DNA of 64,000 bases, taken from Hyphomicrobium sp. LHD-15. Lineage in GTDB: Bacteria; Pseudomonadota; Alphaproteobacteria; Rhizobiales; Hyphomicrobiaceae. Shown here piece by piece: positions 26,117-35,651 of the stretch. The DNA lies in assembly GCF_031157355.1 (NCBI RefSeq), contig NZ_JAVIFT010000002.1, positions 978,501 through 1,042,500 on the forward strand, read 5' to 3'. Under the pieces are notes generated by a model. The model ran no database searches. It was not told the origin of the DNA and saw nothing but the letters and a program-made list of their open reading frames with translations. How positions within the stretch are numbered: the stretch's first letter is position 1; every line of letters starts with the position of its first letter. The position numbers and the translations under genes are program-made.

Positions 26117-27067
26117 ATGACTTCGAACATCGGCGATATTTCCAAAGAGACGGCCAAGGGCCGCGCGCGATCGCTCGAGCGGACGGGGAGGCTCGATCTC
26201 ATCCGGACCCCCGGGCCGTCCGACTATGCGCTTCTCGATAGTGGTGGTGGGCGGAAGCTCGAACGGTTCGGCACGATCGTGGTCGATCGCCCGGAACCGC
26301 AGGCGCTCTGGAGCCGTCGTCTCGGAGATGGCGCGTGGAAGAATGCGCATGCAGTGTTTTCCGCGTCTGCCGACGACGAGGAAAAGGGCAAGTGGCGCTT
26401 CGACAAGCCGGTGCCCGAAAGCTGGCCGGTCAAGGTGCGTGACGTGGTTCTGACGTGCCGCCTGCAGGGGCTGTGGCATCTGGGGCTGTTTCCGGAGCAG
26501 GCGCCGCATTGGGACTGGATGATCGATCAGATCGCGTCGGTGCGCGGTGAGCGTCCGCGCGTGCTCAATCTGTTCGCCTACACCGGCGCGGCCTCCTTGC
26601 TCGCGGCGCGGGCGGGCGCGGAAGTGACCCACGTGGACGCCTCCAAGAAGGCGATCCAGTGGGCTAAGGACAATCAGACGGCCTCGGGGCTTTCGGACGC
26701 GCCGATCCGTTGGATTCTGGATGATGCGGCCAAGTTCATCGCGCGTGAGGTGCGCCGCGGCAAGACCTATCACGTGATCCTGGTGGATCCGCCGAAGTTC
26801 GGACGCGGACCCGAGGGTGAAGTGTGGGATCTGTTCCAGGGACTGCCGGGGCTGCTCAAGAATGCCGCGCAGCTTCTCGCGCCGGATCGGGCTGCGATGA
26901 TCCTCACCGTTTATGCCATTCGCGCATCCGCGCTCGCGTTCGAGCAGCTGGCGGCGGATGTGCTGTCTGAGCGGGGTGGGGCCCTTTCGGCGGGCGAGCT
27001 TGCGCTTGCCGCGGAGGGCGCCGGGGCGCAGGTGCCGACTTCGCTGTTCGTGCGGTGGACCTCATGA
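26117..27067 (+). CDS. Class I SAM-dependent rRNA methyltransferase-like protein
   Basis: The 316-residue protein has a Rossmann methyltransferase domain with the SAM motif LNLFAYTGAASLLAARAGA (about residues 150-168), an acidic ribose-binding region THVDASKKAI, and the catalytic motif ILVDPPKFGRG. It resembles RlmI/RlmK-type 23S rRNA cytosine or guanine methyltransferases but lacks an obvious PUA domain; the N-terminal 100 residues form a separate beta-rich domain. The target base is not known. Its TGA overlaps the start of the next RNA methyltransferase gene (ATGA), so the two are translationally coupled. Confidence 0.82.
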   Translation: MTSNIGDISKETAKGRARSLERTGRLDLIRTPGPSDYALLDSGGGRKLERFGTIVVDRPEPQALWSRRLGDGAWKNAHAVFSASADDEEKGKWRFDKPVPESWPVKVRDVVLTCRLQGLWHLGLFPEQAPHWDWMIDQIASVRGERPRVLNLFAYTGAASLLAARAGAEVTHVDASKKAIQWAKDNQTASGLSDAPIRWILDDAAKFIAREVRRGKTYHVILVDPPKFGRGPEGEVWDLFQGLPGLLKNAAQLLAPDRAAMILTVYAIRASALAFEQLAADVLSERGGALSAGELALAAEGAGAQVPTSLFVRWTS

Positions 27068-27891
27068 GCGTGCCCGGTTCCGGCGCGCATGGCCCGCGCG
27101 TCATCACCAGCCTCAGCAATGATCGCGTCAAGGCGATCCGGGCGCTCGACATGCGCAAGGAGCGCAAAGAGACCGGCCTTTTCGTGGCCGAGGGAACGTC
27201 GATCCTGGTCACGGCGCGGGATGCGGGGTTCGTGCCTACCAGTATCGTCTATCAGGCAGGCTCGGCGGGGAGTCCTGCTTCGCGCGCGCTGGTCGGATGG
27301 GCGCTCGGCGCCGGGGCGGAAGTGCTCGAGGTTTCGGAGCCGGTGCTGGCAAAACTGTCGGCAAAGGAAAATCCGCAGTCGATGCTGGGCGTGTTTCGGC
27401 AGCGCTGGGTGGGATTACCGGAGGCGGTTGCAAAGGATGACTGCTGGCTTGCGCTTGAAGAAGTGCGCGACCCCGGCAATCTCGGCACGATCATTCGCAC
27501 GGTGGATGCCGTCGGTGCCAAAGGCGTGATTTTGATCGGCAACTGCTGCGATCCCTATTCGCGTGAATCCGTGCGGGCAACGATGGGCTCGGTGTTTGCG
27601 GTGCCGCTTGTGCGCACGACGCGCGAGGACTTTCTGCAGTGGCGGGCGGCATGGCGCGGCGACGTGGTCGGCACGCATCTCGACGGGCGCGAAGACTTTA
27701 GGCGCGCTGCCTACAAGGGGCCGGTGCTGTTGGTGATGGGCAGCGAGGGGCCGGGGCTTTCGGAAAGCCTCACGCGGTCGTGTTCGCGCCTCGTCAAAAT
27801 TCCCATGGCCGGGAAGCTCGACAGCCTCAATCTCGCAGTCGCGACTGCGCTGACGCTCTACCAGCTCCGCGGCGGTTCGTTGAGGCTTTGA
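27064..27891 (+). CDS. SpoU/TrmH family RNA 2'-O-methyltransferase
   Basis: The 275-residue protein is a SPOUT-knot methyltransferase that would methylate a ribose 2'-OH in tRNA or rRNA. Motif 1 is EEVRDPGNLGTIIRTVDA, motif 2 LLVMGSEGPGLS, motif 3 IPMAGKLDSLNLAVATAL. The N-terminal domain (about residues 10-100) is a typical RNA-binding substrate domain (RVKAIRAL, LFVAEGTSIL). ATG 27064 overlaps the upstream stop. A strong terminator follows 3 bases after the gene, closing the likely aat - methyltransferase - trmH-like unit. Confidence 0.9.
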   Translation: MSVPGSGAHGPRVITSLSNDRVKAIRALDMRKERKETGLFVAEGTSILVTARDAGFVPTSIVYQAGSAGSPASRALVGWALGAGAEVLEVSEPVLAKLSAKENPQSMLGVFRQRWVGLPEAVAKDDCWLALEEVRDPGNLGTIIRTVDAVGAKGVILIGNCCDPYSRESVRATMGSVFAVPLVRTTREDFLQWRAAWRGDVVGTHLDGREDFRRAAYKGPVLLVMGSEGPGLSESLTRSCSRLVKIPMAGKLDSLNLAVATALTLYQLRGGSLRL

Positions 27892-27893
27892 TT

Positions 27894-27946
27894 AGAGCCG
27901 TTCCGATTTTGGTGGAGCCGTGGAACGGCTCTGGGTTTTTTGTTTT
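27894..27946 (+). terminator. Intrinsic terminator after the TrmH-family gene
   Basis: An 11-bp perfect stem AGAGCCGTTCC/GGAACGGCTCT (27894-27904 with 27922-27932), then GGG, six T and G-TTTT. The loop is 17 bases. Confidence 0.9.
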
Positions 27947-27989
27947 ATCGTGCTTCTTGTCAGACACTTTGCCTTGCATGGCTCCGCCA

Positions 27990-28022
27990 TGACCGGATCC
28001 CACTTTTCCGGAAGCACTCTAG
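27990..28022 (-). repeat. Interspersed repeat resembling a common Hyphomicrobiales intergenic element
   Basis: On the minus strand the sequence reads TCTAGAGTGCTTCCGGAAAA then GTGGGATCCGGTC. From memory this matches an intergenic element frequent in Bradyrhizobium and relatives (TCTAGAGC...TCCGGAAAAGTGGG...CCGG). It begins inside the stop codon of the dehydrogenase gene. Confidence 0.5.
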
Positions 28023-28768
28023 ATGCAACGGCCGCCGTCGACTTCGATGGCGACGCCGGTGACGAAGCTCGATGCGGGATCGGCCAGGAACAGCGCGGCG
28101 TTGGCGATGTCCGACGGCTTCGACATGCGTCCGAGCGGAATGCCGGCCAGGAAGCGTGCGCGGTTCTCCGGCGTATCCGGCGCGCCCATGAACTCTTCAA
28201 GCAATCCGGTCTCGCCGATGACCGGATTGATGGCGTTGACGCGAATGTTTTTTGGCGCAAGTTCCGCCGCCATCGATTTCGTCAGTGTGATCACCGCGCC
28301 TTTCGAGCCGTTGTACCAGGTGAGACCGGGGCGCGGGCGCAAGCCTGCCGTAGAGGCGGTGTTGATGATCGAGCCGCCGCCGCGCTTCTCAAGCGCTGGT
28401 ACGGCTGCGAGCGTCGTCAGATAAATGGACTTCACGTTGACGGCGTAGATGCGATCGAACTCGTCCTCTGTCACAGTCATCAAGGACTGGTTCTTGTGCG
28501 TCGTCCCCGCGTTGTTGACGACGATGTCGAGGCCGCCGAAGGCTGCGACGGCGGCTTCAATCATGGCGTCGACGTCGGTCTTGCGGGAGACGTCAGCTGT
28601 GACGGGAACGGCCGTTGCGCCAATGCTGGCGGCCACCTCGGCGGCGCGTGCCGCATCGATGTCGGCAACGACAACCTTGGCGCCTTCCTGGCCAAATAAT
28701 TCTGCGATGCCTTTACCGAAGCCGGAGCCGGCCCCGGTGACGACGGCGACTTTTCCAGCCAGTCTCAT
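28019..28768 (-). CDS. Short-chain dehydrogenase/reductase (SDR)
   Basis: The 249-residue protein is a classical SDR, an NAD(P)-dependent oxidoreductase. It has the cofactor motif VTGAGSGFGKG, NNAG in DIVVNNAGTTH, the catalytic Ser region IINTASTAG, and YNGSK as the YxxxK motif; the C-terminal part FVTGVAIEVDGG is typical of the FabG/glucose-1-dehydrogenase-like group. The Asp in VVVADID suggests NAD preference. The substrate is unknown. ATG 28768 is supported by CGGAG; the frame is open further upstream over pheA without similarity. It is 28 bp downstream of pheA on the same strand. Confidence 0.88.
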   Translation of the reverse strand: MRLAGKVAVVTGAGSGFGKGIAELFGQEGAKVVVADIDAARAAEVAASIGATAVPVTADVSRKTDVDAMIEAAVAAFGGLDIVVNNAGTTHKNQSLMTVTEDEFDRIYAVNVKSIYLTTLAAVPALEKRGGGSIINTASTAGLRPRPGLTWYNGSKGAVITLTKSMAAELAPKNIRVNAINPVIGETGLLEEFMGAPDTPENRARFLAGIPLGRMSKPSDIANAALFLADPASSFVTGVAIEVDGGRCI

Positions 28769-28796
28769 GTCGATCTCCGGGGCGTGGGCTGAGGCG

Positions 28797-29696
28797 CTAT
28801 TTGCCGGTTGCGCCAAGGGGCGGGGCGGCGGCGCGGGCGGCTTCGGCCCGATAGGGGCTCGCGACATACGTGCCGAGTAGGCGGACCTCGGTCGAGAAGA
28901 ACGACAGTTCTTCGAGCGCAAGCTGGACGGGCCGATCTGCGGGATGGCCCTCGATGTCGGCGTGGAACATGGTGGCGTTGAAGGTGCCCTCGAGCTGGTA
29001 GCTTTCGAGCTTGGTCATGTTGACGCCGTTGGTCGCGAAGCCGCCGAGCGCCTTGTAGAGCGCGGCCGGCACGTTGCGCACCCGGAATAGGAACGTGGTG
29101 ACGACGGGGCCATCTTCCGGCTCGGCGTCGTCCGGGTCCTTGGAGAGAACGAGGAAGCGCGTCGTGTTGTGGGCCTCGTCCTCGATGTCGGAGCGCAGGA
29201 TGTCGAGACCGTAGATTTCGGCGGCGAGTTTCGAGGCGATGGCAGCGAGCGCGGGATCGCCCTGCTCTGAGACGATGCGGGCGGAGCCGGCGGTGTCGGC
29301 TTCCGGCACCGGGGTCAGGCCCAGAGATCGCAGCGTTTTGCGGCACTGGCCGAGTGCCTGCGTGTGGCTCAGCACCTTCTTCACCGAGTCCAGCGAGGCG
29401 CCTTTGACCGACATCAGCTGATGGCGCACGCGCAGGAAGTGCTCGCCGACGATGTAGAGGTTGGCGCTGGGCAGCAGGTGATGGATGTCGGCGACACGGC
29501 CTGCAACAGAATTCTCGATTGGGATCATCGCGAAATGGACGTCGCCGGATTTTACGGCGGCCAGTGCGTCCTCGAAGGTCGGATAGGCCACGGCCTCGAA
29601 ATCCGGATAGGCCTCGGTGCAGGCCAGGTGTGAGTTTGCGCCGGGCTCGCCCTGATAGCCGATCCGTGAGGCTTGCACGTGCGAAGTGTTGGACAT
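28797..29696 (-). CDS. pheA: Prephenate dehydratase with ACT domain
   Basis: The enzyme converts prephenate to phenylpyruvate in phenylalanine synthesis. The 299-residue product has the periplasmic-binding-like catalytic domain (IGYQGEPGANSHLA, FAMIPIENSVAGRV, then HNTTRFLVL containing the catalytic TRF) and a C-terminal ACT domain (FRVRNVPAALYKALGGFA, NMTKLESYQLEGTF), where ESYQ-type residues bind phenylalanine for feedback inhibition. No chorismate mutase domain is fused, unlike the enterobacterial P-protein. ATG 29696 is used; the open frame continues upstream without similarity. It lies 102 bp after kdsB on the same strand. Confidence 0.94.
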   Translation of the reverse strand: MSNTSHVQASRIGYQGEPGANSHLACTEAYPDFEAVAYPTFEDALAAVKSGDVHFAMIPIENSVAGRVADIHHLLPSANLYIVGEHFLRVRHQLMSVKGASLDSVKKVLSHTQALGQCRKTLRSLGLTPVPEADTAGSARIVSEQGDPALAAIASKLAAEIYGLDILRSDIEDEAHNTTRFLVLSKDPDDAEPEDGPVVTTFLFRVRNVPAALYKALGGFATNGVNMTKLESYQLEGTFNATMFHADIEGHPADRPVQLALEELSFFSTEVRLLGTYVASPYRAEAARAAAPPLGATGK

Positions 29697-29798
29697 GATG
29701 CGGGGCTCGATGTGCTGGTGAGGAAACGGCACCCGCGCGTTCACGCGAATGGTCTCGGCTGGACCGAAACCGGTGCCGCGCAAAGCGAAATGAGGCTC

Positions 29799-30545
29799 TT
29801 ACGCCTTGCGCGCCTTTCGTACGAGCAGGCGCGCCCGTTCGAGGTCGGCGGGAGTATCGACACCGAGGGGAACAGTGTCAACGATGGCAACGTCGATGCG
29901 CATGCCATCCTCCAGCGCGCGAAGCTGCTCCAGGCGCTCGCGCTTTTCGAGGTAGGACGCCTTCAAGGATACGAAGCGTTCGAGCGCGGACCGGCGGTAA
30001 GCATAAAGGCCGATGTGGTGGTAAAGAGGCCCGTCGCCGTGGGGGGCCGTCGCGCGGGTAAAATAGAGCGCGCGCAGACGATTGGGTTCCGGCAACGGGG
30101 TACCCACCACTTTCACCACGTTGGGGTTGGTGCGCTCCTCGGGATCGTGGATCTCGGCGGCAAGCGTCGCGATGTGCGGGCCTTTCGACGAAAGAACGGC
30201 CGCGCAGTCCCGGATCAGGGCCGGCTCAATGGTCGGGAGGTCGCCCTGCACGTTCACGACGATGTCGGTTTCCGCATCCGGGTCGATCTGGTTCAGGGCC
30301 TCGAAGATGCGGTCGGAGCCCGAGGCGTGGTCCGGGCGGGTCAGCAATGCTTCACCGCCGGCGCGGCGGACAGCCGCGCAGATCGCCTCGCAATCGGCGG
30401 CGACCACGACGCGGCCCATCTCGGCCGCATGAGCCTTGCGCCAGACGTGGACGATCATCGGCTCGCCCTCGATGTCCGCCAGCGGCTTATCGGGCAGGCG
30501 GGTGGAAGCCATGCGGGCGGGGATGACGATCAGGGCTCTTGTCAT
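29799..30545 (-). CDS. kdsB: 3-deoxy-manno-octulosonate cytidylyltransferase
   Basis: KdsB activates Kdo as CMP-Kdo for the lipid A core. The 248-residue product has the nucleotidyltransferase signature [51 protein letters not shown] and [15 protein letters not shown] 30545 is the family start; the open frame to 30815 is unrelated. Together with pheA and the SDR gene it forms a leftward unit. The divergent cytochrome c gene starts 219 bp away. Confidence 0.95.
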   Translation of the reverse strand: MTRALIVIPARMASTRLPDKPLADIEGEPMIVHVWRKAHAAEMGRVVVAADCEAICAAVRRAGGEALLTRPDHASGSDRIFEALNQIDPDAETDIVVNVQGDLPTIEPALIRDCAAVLSSKGPHIATLAAEIHDPEERTNPNVVKVVGTPLPEPNRLRALYFTRATAPHGDGPLYHHIGLYAYRRSALERFVSLKASYLEKRERLEQLRALEDGMRIDVAIVDTVPLGVDTPADLERARLLVRKARKA

Positions 30546-30664
30546 GTCGGGGCTCGGGTCTTGATCGAGGTCAGGGAACGCCTCGGGAGGCGGGCGAAGC
30601 GTGTCTCTATGGCGACAAGAGCTGTAGACTGCTGTCGCACGGGCTTGCAAGGCGTGGCCGTGGT

Positions 30665-30722
30665 CTTTTAGATGCGTTCTAGAAATGCGCCGAAACCGGT
30701 TTGCGTCGCGAAACCCGGTTCC
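30665..30722. repeat. Palindromic/direct repeat upstream of the cytochrome c gene
   Basis: The stretch holds TTCTAGAAATGCGCC, then GAAACCGGTTT and CGAAACCCGGTT in near-direct repeat; AAACCGGTTT is itself a palindrome. It recalls the Hyphomicrobiales element seen at 27990-28022. A regulatory role is not shown. Confidence 0.4.
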
Positions 30723-30763
30723 AAGGCGGCGGGGCGGATGGCGCCCGGTTACGGGGAGATGAG

Positions 30764-31321
30764 ATGCTGGATTCCTTTGAATTGACCAAGATCGTCGGTG
30801 CGGTGCTGGCGGCATTGTTGCTCATCTTTGCCCCCAAGACGATCATCGATCTCACCCGCCACGGCCATCATGGTCCTGTTGCAGGCGGCTACAAGCTTCC
30901 CGAGCCCTCCGCGGCGCCGGCCGCGGCAGACGGCGCGCCTGCGGCTCCCGCAGCGTTCGATCCGGCTCAGGTGGTGGCGGCGCTCGCGACGGCCAAGCCC
31001 GAGAACGCCAGCGGAACCTTCAAGAAGTGCCTCGCGTGCCATACCGCCGACAAGGCAGCCGCCAGCAAGGCAGGTCCTAACCTTTGGGACGTCGTCGGGC
31101 GCACCCACGGCACCCGCGCCGATTTCACGGGCTACTCGGATGCCATGAAGAAGAAGGGCGGGGATTGGAACTACGCAGATCTCGCTGCTTTCCTTCATTC
31201 GCCCAAGGTCTGGTTGCCCGGTACCAAGATGATCTTCGCAGGCGTTTCGGATCCAGCCGATCTCGCGGATCTCATCGCCTATCTTCGGACGCTTTCGGAC
31301 AATCCCAAGCCGTTGCCGTAA
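30764..31321 (+). CDS. cycM: Membrane-anchored cytochrome c (CycM-like)
   Basis: The 185-residue protein keeps an uncleaved N-terminal membrane anchor (about residues 8-26), a Pro/Ala-rich linker (about 45-66) and a class I cytochrome c domain. Heme is bound through C89-LA-C92-H93, with M156 in GTKMIFAG as the sixth ligand. The layout is that of CycM/c552 from Bradyrhizobium and Paracoccus, which passes electrons from the bc1 complex to cytochrome oxidase. ATG 30764 has GGGGAG seven to twelve bases upstream. It is monocistronic as far as can be seen. Confidence 0.9.
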   Translation: MLDSFELTKIVGAVLAALLLIFAPKTIIDLTRHGHHGPVAGGYKLPEPSAAPAAADGAPAAPAAFDPAQVVAALATAKPENASGTFKKCLACHTADKAAASKAGPNLWDVVGRTHGTRADFTGYSDAMKKKGGDWNYADLAAFLHSPKVWLPGTKMIFAGVSDPADLADLIAYLRTLSDNPKPLP

Positions 31322-31659
31322 GGCGCGCCTGAGCGTCTTGCGGACGCGTTCGATGATGTTGTCTGCGGGGCCGTTCCTTCGGGATGGCCCCGTTGGTTTA
31401 TCTGCCCGGTCTCGTTGAACAAATCGAGGCATCGACGAATAACTTGGGCTTCTCTGCCGTTGTATTGCCCACGGCGCCGCGCCCGACATGTCGCAAAGCG
31501 CATCTTGCCGATCTTTAATCCGAATCCCGTGGAAAGGCATGCTAGGAACAGGTCTTTCGTCAGTCCTGCGCTTTTCTCGGGCTGGCGGACCATGGGCGGC
31601 TCCGCATAGTTCCCGATGTCCTGCCGCCGGGCGTTTTTTTGCACGGAACGAAGGTGACG
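31322..31659. other. Intergenic region, 338 bp, upstream of the yej operon
   Basis: A GGGGCC/GGCCCC hairpin (31367-31372 with 31386-31391), extended by TTCC/GGGA, probably ends the cytochrome gene although only GTTGGTTT follows. A run of seven T at 31634-31640 after a GC-rich stretch (GCCGCCGGGCG) just before the first yejA could be an attenuator. No gene is seen. Confidence 0.4.
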
Positions 31660-33735
31660 ATGGCAGCGAAATTCATGGTTGATCCCGCCGGTTTTCATGG
31701 AGCCGCTACTCAAACCCTCAACGAGAGGGGCTCCGCTCGAGGATCCTCCTCACTTCGCAGGCGCGCCACGACTTTCCTGGCCGTGCTCGCCACCACCGCT
31801 GCAACGTTTTCCGGTTCCGTTTTCGCGCAGGCCGAAGCGTCAGCCCCTGCAACTCCGGCCCCGGCCGCCGCGCCGGACGCGAGTGCGCCCGTTCGCCATC
31901 ACGCACTGTCGCTGATCGGGGAGCCGAAGTTCGGGCCTGACTTCAAGCATTTCGACTGGGTCAATCCTGATGCGCCGAAAGGCGGCGTCGTGCGAATGAC
32001 AGTCGAGGGGACTTTCGATTCGTTCAATCCGTTCTCGGTGCAGGGTGTGCCTGCGGCGGGCTCCGGCAGCATCTACGATACACTGATGACGGGGAGCCCG
32101 GACGAAGAGTCGACCGAGTACGGACTTGTTGCCGAGTGGGTGTCGTACCCGCCGGATATTTCGTGGGCGAAGTTCGGGCTCAGGCCCGAAGCGCGTTTTC
32201 ACGACGGCAAACCGATCACGCCCGAAGATGTGATCTTCAGCCTCGAAGCGCTGAAGAAATCGCACCCGATGTACAACCGCTACTACAAGAACGTGGTCAA
32301 AGCCGAGAAGACCGGCGACCACGAGGTGACGTTCACGTTCGACATCACTGGAAATCGCGAGCTTCCGCAGATCCTCGGTCAGCTTACCGTGCTGCCTCGG
32401 CACTACTGGGAAGCGGTCGGCAAGAACGGCGAGCCGCGCGACATCACCAAGAGCACGCTCGAAATTCCGCTCGGATCGGGGCCTTACAAGATCAAGGAGT
32501 TCAGCCCCGGCAGCCGCATCGTTCTCGAACGCGTGAAGGACTATTGGGCCAAGGATCTTCCGGTCCGCGTCGGCCAGTTCAATTTCGACGAGATGCAGTT
32601 CCAGTATTTCCGCGACCGGACGGCGGCGTTCGAGGACTTCAAGAGCGGCCGGGCCGACATGTGGCGCGAAAGAATGGCCAGCGCCTGGTCGACGCAGTTC
32701 AGCTTCGATGCCATCAAGCAGGGATGGGTGAAGAAGGAAGCTTTGCCGACCAAGGGCGTCGCGATGATGCAGGCTTTCGCGTTCAATACGCGGCGGGACA
32801 TTTTCAAAGATCCGCGCGTGCGGCAGGCCTTCAACTACGCCTTCGATTTCGAGGATCTGAACAGGTCGGTCCTGTTCGGCCAATATACGCGCGTGGGCAG
32901 CTTCTTCGACAATTCGGAGCTCGCGGCCAAGGGCTTGCCGGAAGGGCGTGAACTCGAGATCCTGAAGGAGTTCGAGAAGGATCTGCCGCCGGAGGTGTTC
33001 ACCACCGAATGGAAAAATCCTTCGTTCGCGACGCGGGACGATCTGCGCAAGAACCTTTCGGAAGCCATGCGGCTCTTCAAGGAAGCCGGCTGGGAAGTGC
33101 GGCAGGAGGAGGTTGAAGATCCAGATTGCGGCACGTTCTGCAAGCTGACGCGTGCCGTAGGGCTGGGATCGACGAAGACACAGGCCGTGCTGCGCAACGC
33201 CAAGGGCGAGCCGTTCAAGGTCGAATTCCTGCTCAGCGACGACGCGTTCCAAAAGCATGTCGCGCATTACATCTCCAACTTGTCGAAGATCGGTGTGCAG
33301 GCCACCATTCGTGTCGTCGATCCAGCGCAATATCAGCGGCGCGAACGCAGCTTCGATTTCGACATCGTCGTCGACAGCTTCCCGCAGTCGAACTCGCCGG
33401 GTAACGAGCAACGCGACTACTGGGGTACCGGCGCGGCCGACCAGGAAGGCAGCCGCAACACCATCGGCATCAAGAGCCCCGTCATCGACGCGATCATCGA
33501 GAAGTTGGTGGTTGCAAAAGATCGCGACGAGGTGATTGCGACCACGAAGGCGCTCGATCGCGTGCTGCTGTGGGGCCACTACGTGGTGCCGCAGTGGTAC
33601 AATCCGTTCGAATGGATCGCCACGTGGGACGTGTTCGGCCGGCCCGAGAAGCTTCCGTCTCTGACCAGCGCCTTCTCTCAGGTCTGGTGGGTGGATGCCG
33701 CGAAAGAGCAGGCGCTGGCCGGTCGCAGGAAGTGA
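31660..33735 (+). CDS. yejA: Oligopeptide ABC transporter substrate-binding protein, first YejA copy
   Basis: The 691-residue periplasmic protein belongs to the SBP family 5 / YejA group, which binds peptides (microcin C uptake in E. coli) for the YejBEF transporter. A long N-terminus (about 55 residues) ends in an export signal (FLAVLATTAATFSGSVFAQA) and an Ala/Pro linker. The mature part opens with FGPDFKHFDWVNPDAPKGG and shows IYDTLMTGSPDE, LGSGPYKIKEF and AFNTRRDIFKDPRVRQAFNY. ATG 31660 follows CGAAGG. It is followed 29 bp later by a second, divergent yejA. Confidence 0.92.
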   Translation: MAAKFMVDPAGFHGAATQTLNERGSARGSSSLRRRATTFLAVLATTAATFSGSVFAQAEASAPATPAPAAAPDASAPVRHHALSLIGEPKFGPDFKHFDWVNPDAPKGGVVRMTVEGTFDSFNPFSVQGVPAAGSGSIYDTLMTGSPDEESTEYGLVAEWVSYPPDISWAKFGLRPEARFHDGKPITPEDVIFSLEALKKSHPMYNRYYKNVVKAEKTGDHEVTFTFDITGNRELPQILGQLTVLPRHYWEAVGKNGEPRDITKSTLEIPLGSGPYKIKEFSPGSRIVLERVKDYWAKDLPVRVGQFNFDEMQFQYFRDRTAAFEDFKSGRADMWRERMASAWSTQFSFDAIKQGWVKKEALPTKGVAMMQAFAFNTRRDIFKDPRVRQAFNYAFDFEDLNRSVLFGQYTRVGSFFDNSELAAKGLPEGRELEILKEFEKDLPPEVFTTEWKNPSFATRDDLRKNLSEAMRLFKEAGWEVRQEEVEDPDCGTFCKLTRAVGLGSTKTQAVLRNAKGEPFKVEFLLSDDAFQKHVAHYISNLSKIGVQATIRVVDPAQYQRRERSFDFDIVVDSFPQSNSPGNEQRDYWGTGAADQEGSRNTIGIKSPVIDAIIEKLVVAKDRDEVIATTKALDRVLLWGHYVVPQWYNPFEWIATWDVFGRPEKLPSLTSAFSQVWWVDAAKEQALAGRRK

Positions 33736-33764
33736 TCACTATGGCGCGGTCTCTCGGAGGGCAG

Positions 33765-35603
33765 ATGAGGCTTGGAAATGCGCGCGCGGGTATTTCGCTG
33801 CTTTGTGCGCTGGGGTTTTCGGTCGCCTTCGGCGCTCCGCTGGCGGCCGAGCCGAAGCATGGCCTCTCGATTTTCGGCGAGCTCAAGTACGCTCCCGATT
33901 TCAAGCACTTCGATTACGTCAACCCTGACGCGCCGAAGGGTGGCAAGGCCTCGCAGATCGGTCCCGCCGGGATCACCACGTTCGACAGCTTCAACGCCTT
34001 CATCCTCAAGGGTGATGCCGCGCAGGGGATGGAGCTGACCTACGACTCGCTCATGGCGCGGGCGCTCGACGAGCCGGATGCGGTTTATGGGCTCGTCGCC
34101 GAGACGGTGGACGTTGCGGCGGACGGAATGTCGGTCACGTTCAAGCTGAGGCCGGAAGCCAAGTTTGCCGACGGGTCGCCGCTTACCGCCGACGATGTCG
34201 TGTTCTCGTTCGAGACGATCAAGGCAAAGGGACATCCCCGGCTGGCGTTTCCGCTTCGCGATGTGAAGGCGGCCGAGGCGCTAGATCCGCACACCGTGCG
34301 CTATACCTTCGAAGGCACGCTAATCCGTGATCTGCCGGTGACGGTCGCGACGCTGCCGATCCTCTCCAAGGCCTACTATACCGCCCATGATTTCGACAAG
34401 ACGTCGCTCGAGGCGCCGCTCGGCTCCGGCCCGTACAAGGTCGGCGGCTACAAGGCGGGAACCTATGTGAGCTACGTCCGGCGGCCGGACTATTGGGGCA
34501 AGGATCTCCCCGTCAACGTCGGGCAGCACAACTTCGACGAGGTTCGCTACGAATATTATCGCGACCGAACGCTGGAGCTCGAGGGGCTGCTCGCAGGCAA
34601 TATCGATTTCCGCGAGGAGTTCACGTCCAAGGACTGGGCGACGGGCTATGATCGGCAACCGGTGAAGGACGGACGCGTCAAGCTGCTCACGATCCCCGAC
34701 GAGCGGCCGTCGGGCGCGCAGGGGTTCTTCATCAATACGCGGCGCGACAAGTTCAAGGATGTTCGTGTGCGCAAGGCGCTCGAGCTGGCCATGGACTTCG
34801 AGTGGATGAACAAGAACCTGTTCTTCGGGATCTACACGCGCACGGCGAGCTACTTCGAGAATTCGGATTTGAAGGCGGTGGGGTCGCCGTCGGCCGAGGA
34901 ACTCGCACTGCTTGAGCCGTTCAAGGACAAGCTGCCCCCGGAGGTGTTCGGCGAGCCGGTTTCGCCGCCGGTGACGGACGGCAGCGGCAACAATCGCACG
35001 CAGCTTCGCGAGGCGCTGAAGCTTCTGTCGGAAGCGGGATGGACGCAGCAGGGTTCGGGCGGGCTGCGCAACGCCAAGGGTGAGCCGCTGACCGTCGAGA
35101 TCCTCGTCGACTCGCCGAGCTTCGAGCGGATCGCGTCGCCCTACGTCAAGACGCTGCGCTCGATCGGTATCGATGCGTCGGTCCGCATGGTCGATGATGC
35201 GCAGTACGAGCGGCGGACGAAGGATTTCGATTTCGATCTCACCACGCAGCGTTATGCGCTGCAGACGACGCCGGGGGTCGAGCTCAAGACGTTCTGGGGC
35301 TCGCAGGCCGCGGCGACAAACGGAAGTTTCAATCTGGCGGGTATCGCCGATCCGGTGCTCGACCAGCTCATCGACAAGATCGTGGCGGCGAAGTCCCGGG
35401 CCGAGCTGGTGACGGCGACGCGCGCGGCCGACCGGGTGCTCCGGGCTGGCTACTACTGGGTTCCCCAGTGGTATAAGGGAGCACACAACCTGGCATTCTG
35501 GGACAAATTCGGATGGCCGGCCGTCAAACCGAAATACGAGCGTGGCGCGCTCGATACGTGGTGGTTCGACGCCGAAAAGGCCAAGGCTTTGGCGCAGCGA
35601 TGA
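33765..35603 (+). CDS. yejA: Oligopeptide ABC transporter substrate-binding protein, second YejA copy
   Basis: This 612-residue SBP has the same fold and order of motifs as its upstream neighbour (APDFKHFDYVNPDAPKGG, LTYDSLMARALDEPD, LGSGPYKVGGY, FINTRRDKFKDVRVRKALEL) but clearly different sequence, so the copies are old paralogs. The signal peptide is residues 1-27 (ending GAPLAAEP). ATG 33765 is preferred over ATG 33741 because CGGAGGG lies directly upstream and the signal peptide then has normal length. Two binders feeding one permease suggest a wider peptide range. yejB follows after 48 bp. Confidence 0.92.
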   Translation: MRLGNARAGISLLCALGFSVAFGAPLAAEPKHGLSIFGELKYAPDFKHFDYVNPDAPKGGKASQIGPAGITTFDSFNAFILKGDAAQGMELTYDSLMARALDEPDAVYGLVAETVDVAADGMSVTFKLRPEAKFADGSPLTADDVVFSFETIKAKGHPRLAFPLRDVKAAEALDPHTVRYTFEGTLIRDLPVTVATLPILSKAYYTAHDFDKTSLEAPLGSGPYKVGGYKAGTYVSYVRRPDYWGKDLPVNVGQHNFDEVRYEYYRDRTLELEGLLAGNIDFREEFTSKDWATGYDRQPVKDGRVKLLTIPDERPSGAQGFFINTRRDKFKDVRVRKALELAMDFEWMNKNLFFGIYTRTASYFENSDLKAVGSPSAEELALLEPFKDKLPPEVFGEPVSPPVTDGSGNNRTQLREALKLLSEAGWTQQGSGGLRNAKGEPLTVEILVDSPSFERIASPYVKTLRSIGIDASVRMVDDAQYERRTKDFDFDLTTQRYALQTTPGVELKTFWGSQAAATNGSFNLAGIADPVLDQLIDKIVAAKSRAELVTATRAADRVLRAGYYWVPQWYKGAHNLAFWDKFGWPAVKPKYERGALDTWWFDAEKAKALAQR

Positions 35604-35651
35604 CTTGTGTGAAGCGCCGTGTGCCACAGCGTTATGGAGACATGATCTGAG

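Noticed and set aside
28797-29696. Fusion of chorismate mutase to PheA
   Set aside because: The open frame upstream of ATG 29696 has no mutase motif; the gene codes only for dehydratase plus ACT.
31840-33579. 579-residue open frame antisense to the first yejA
   Set aside because: Shadow frame without ribosome site or recognisable domain.
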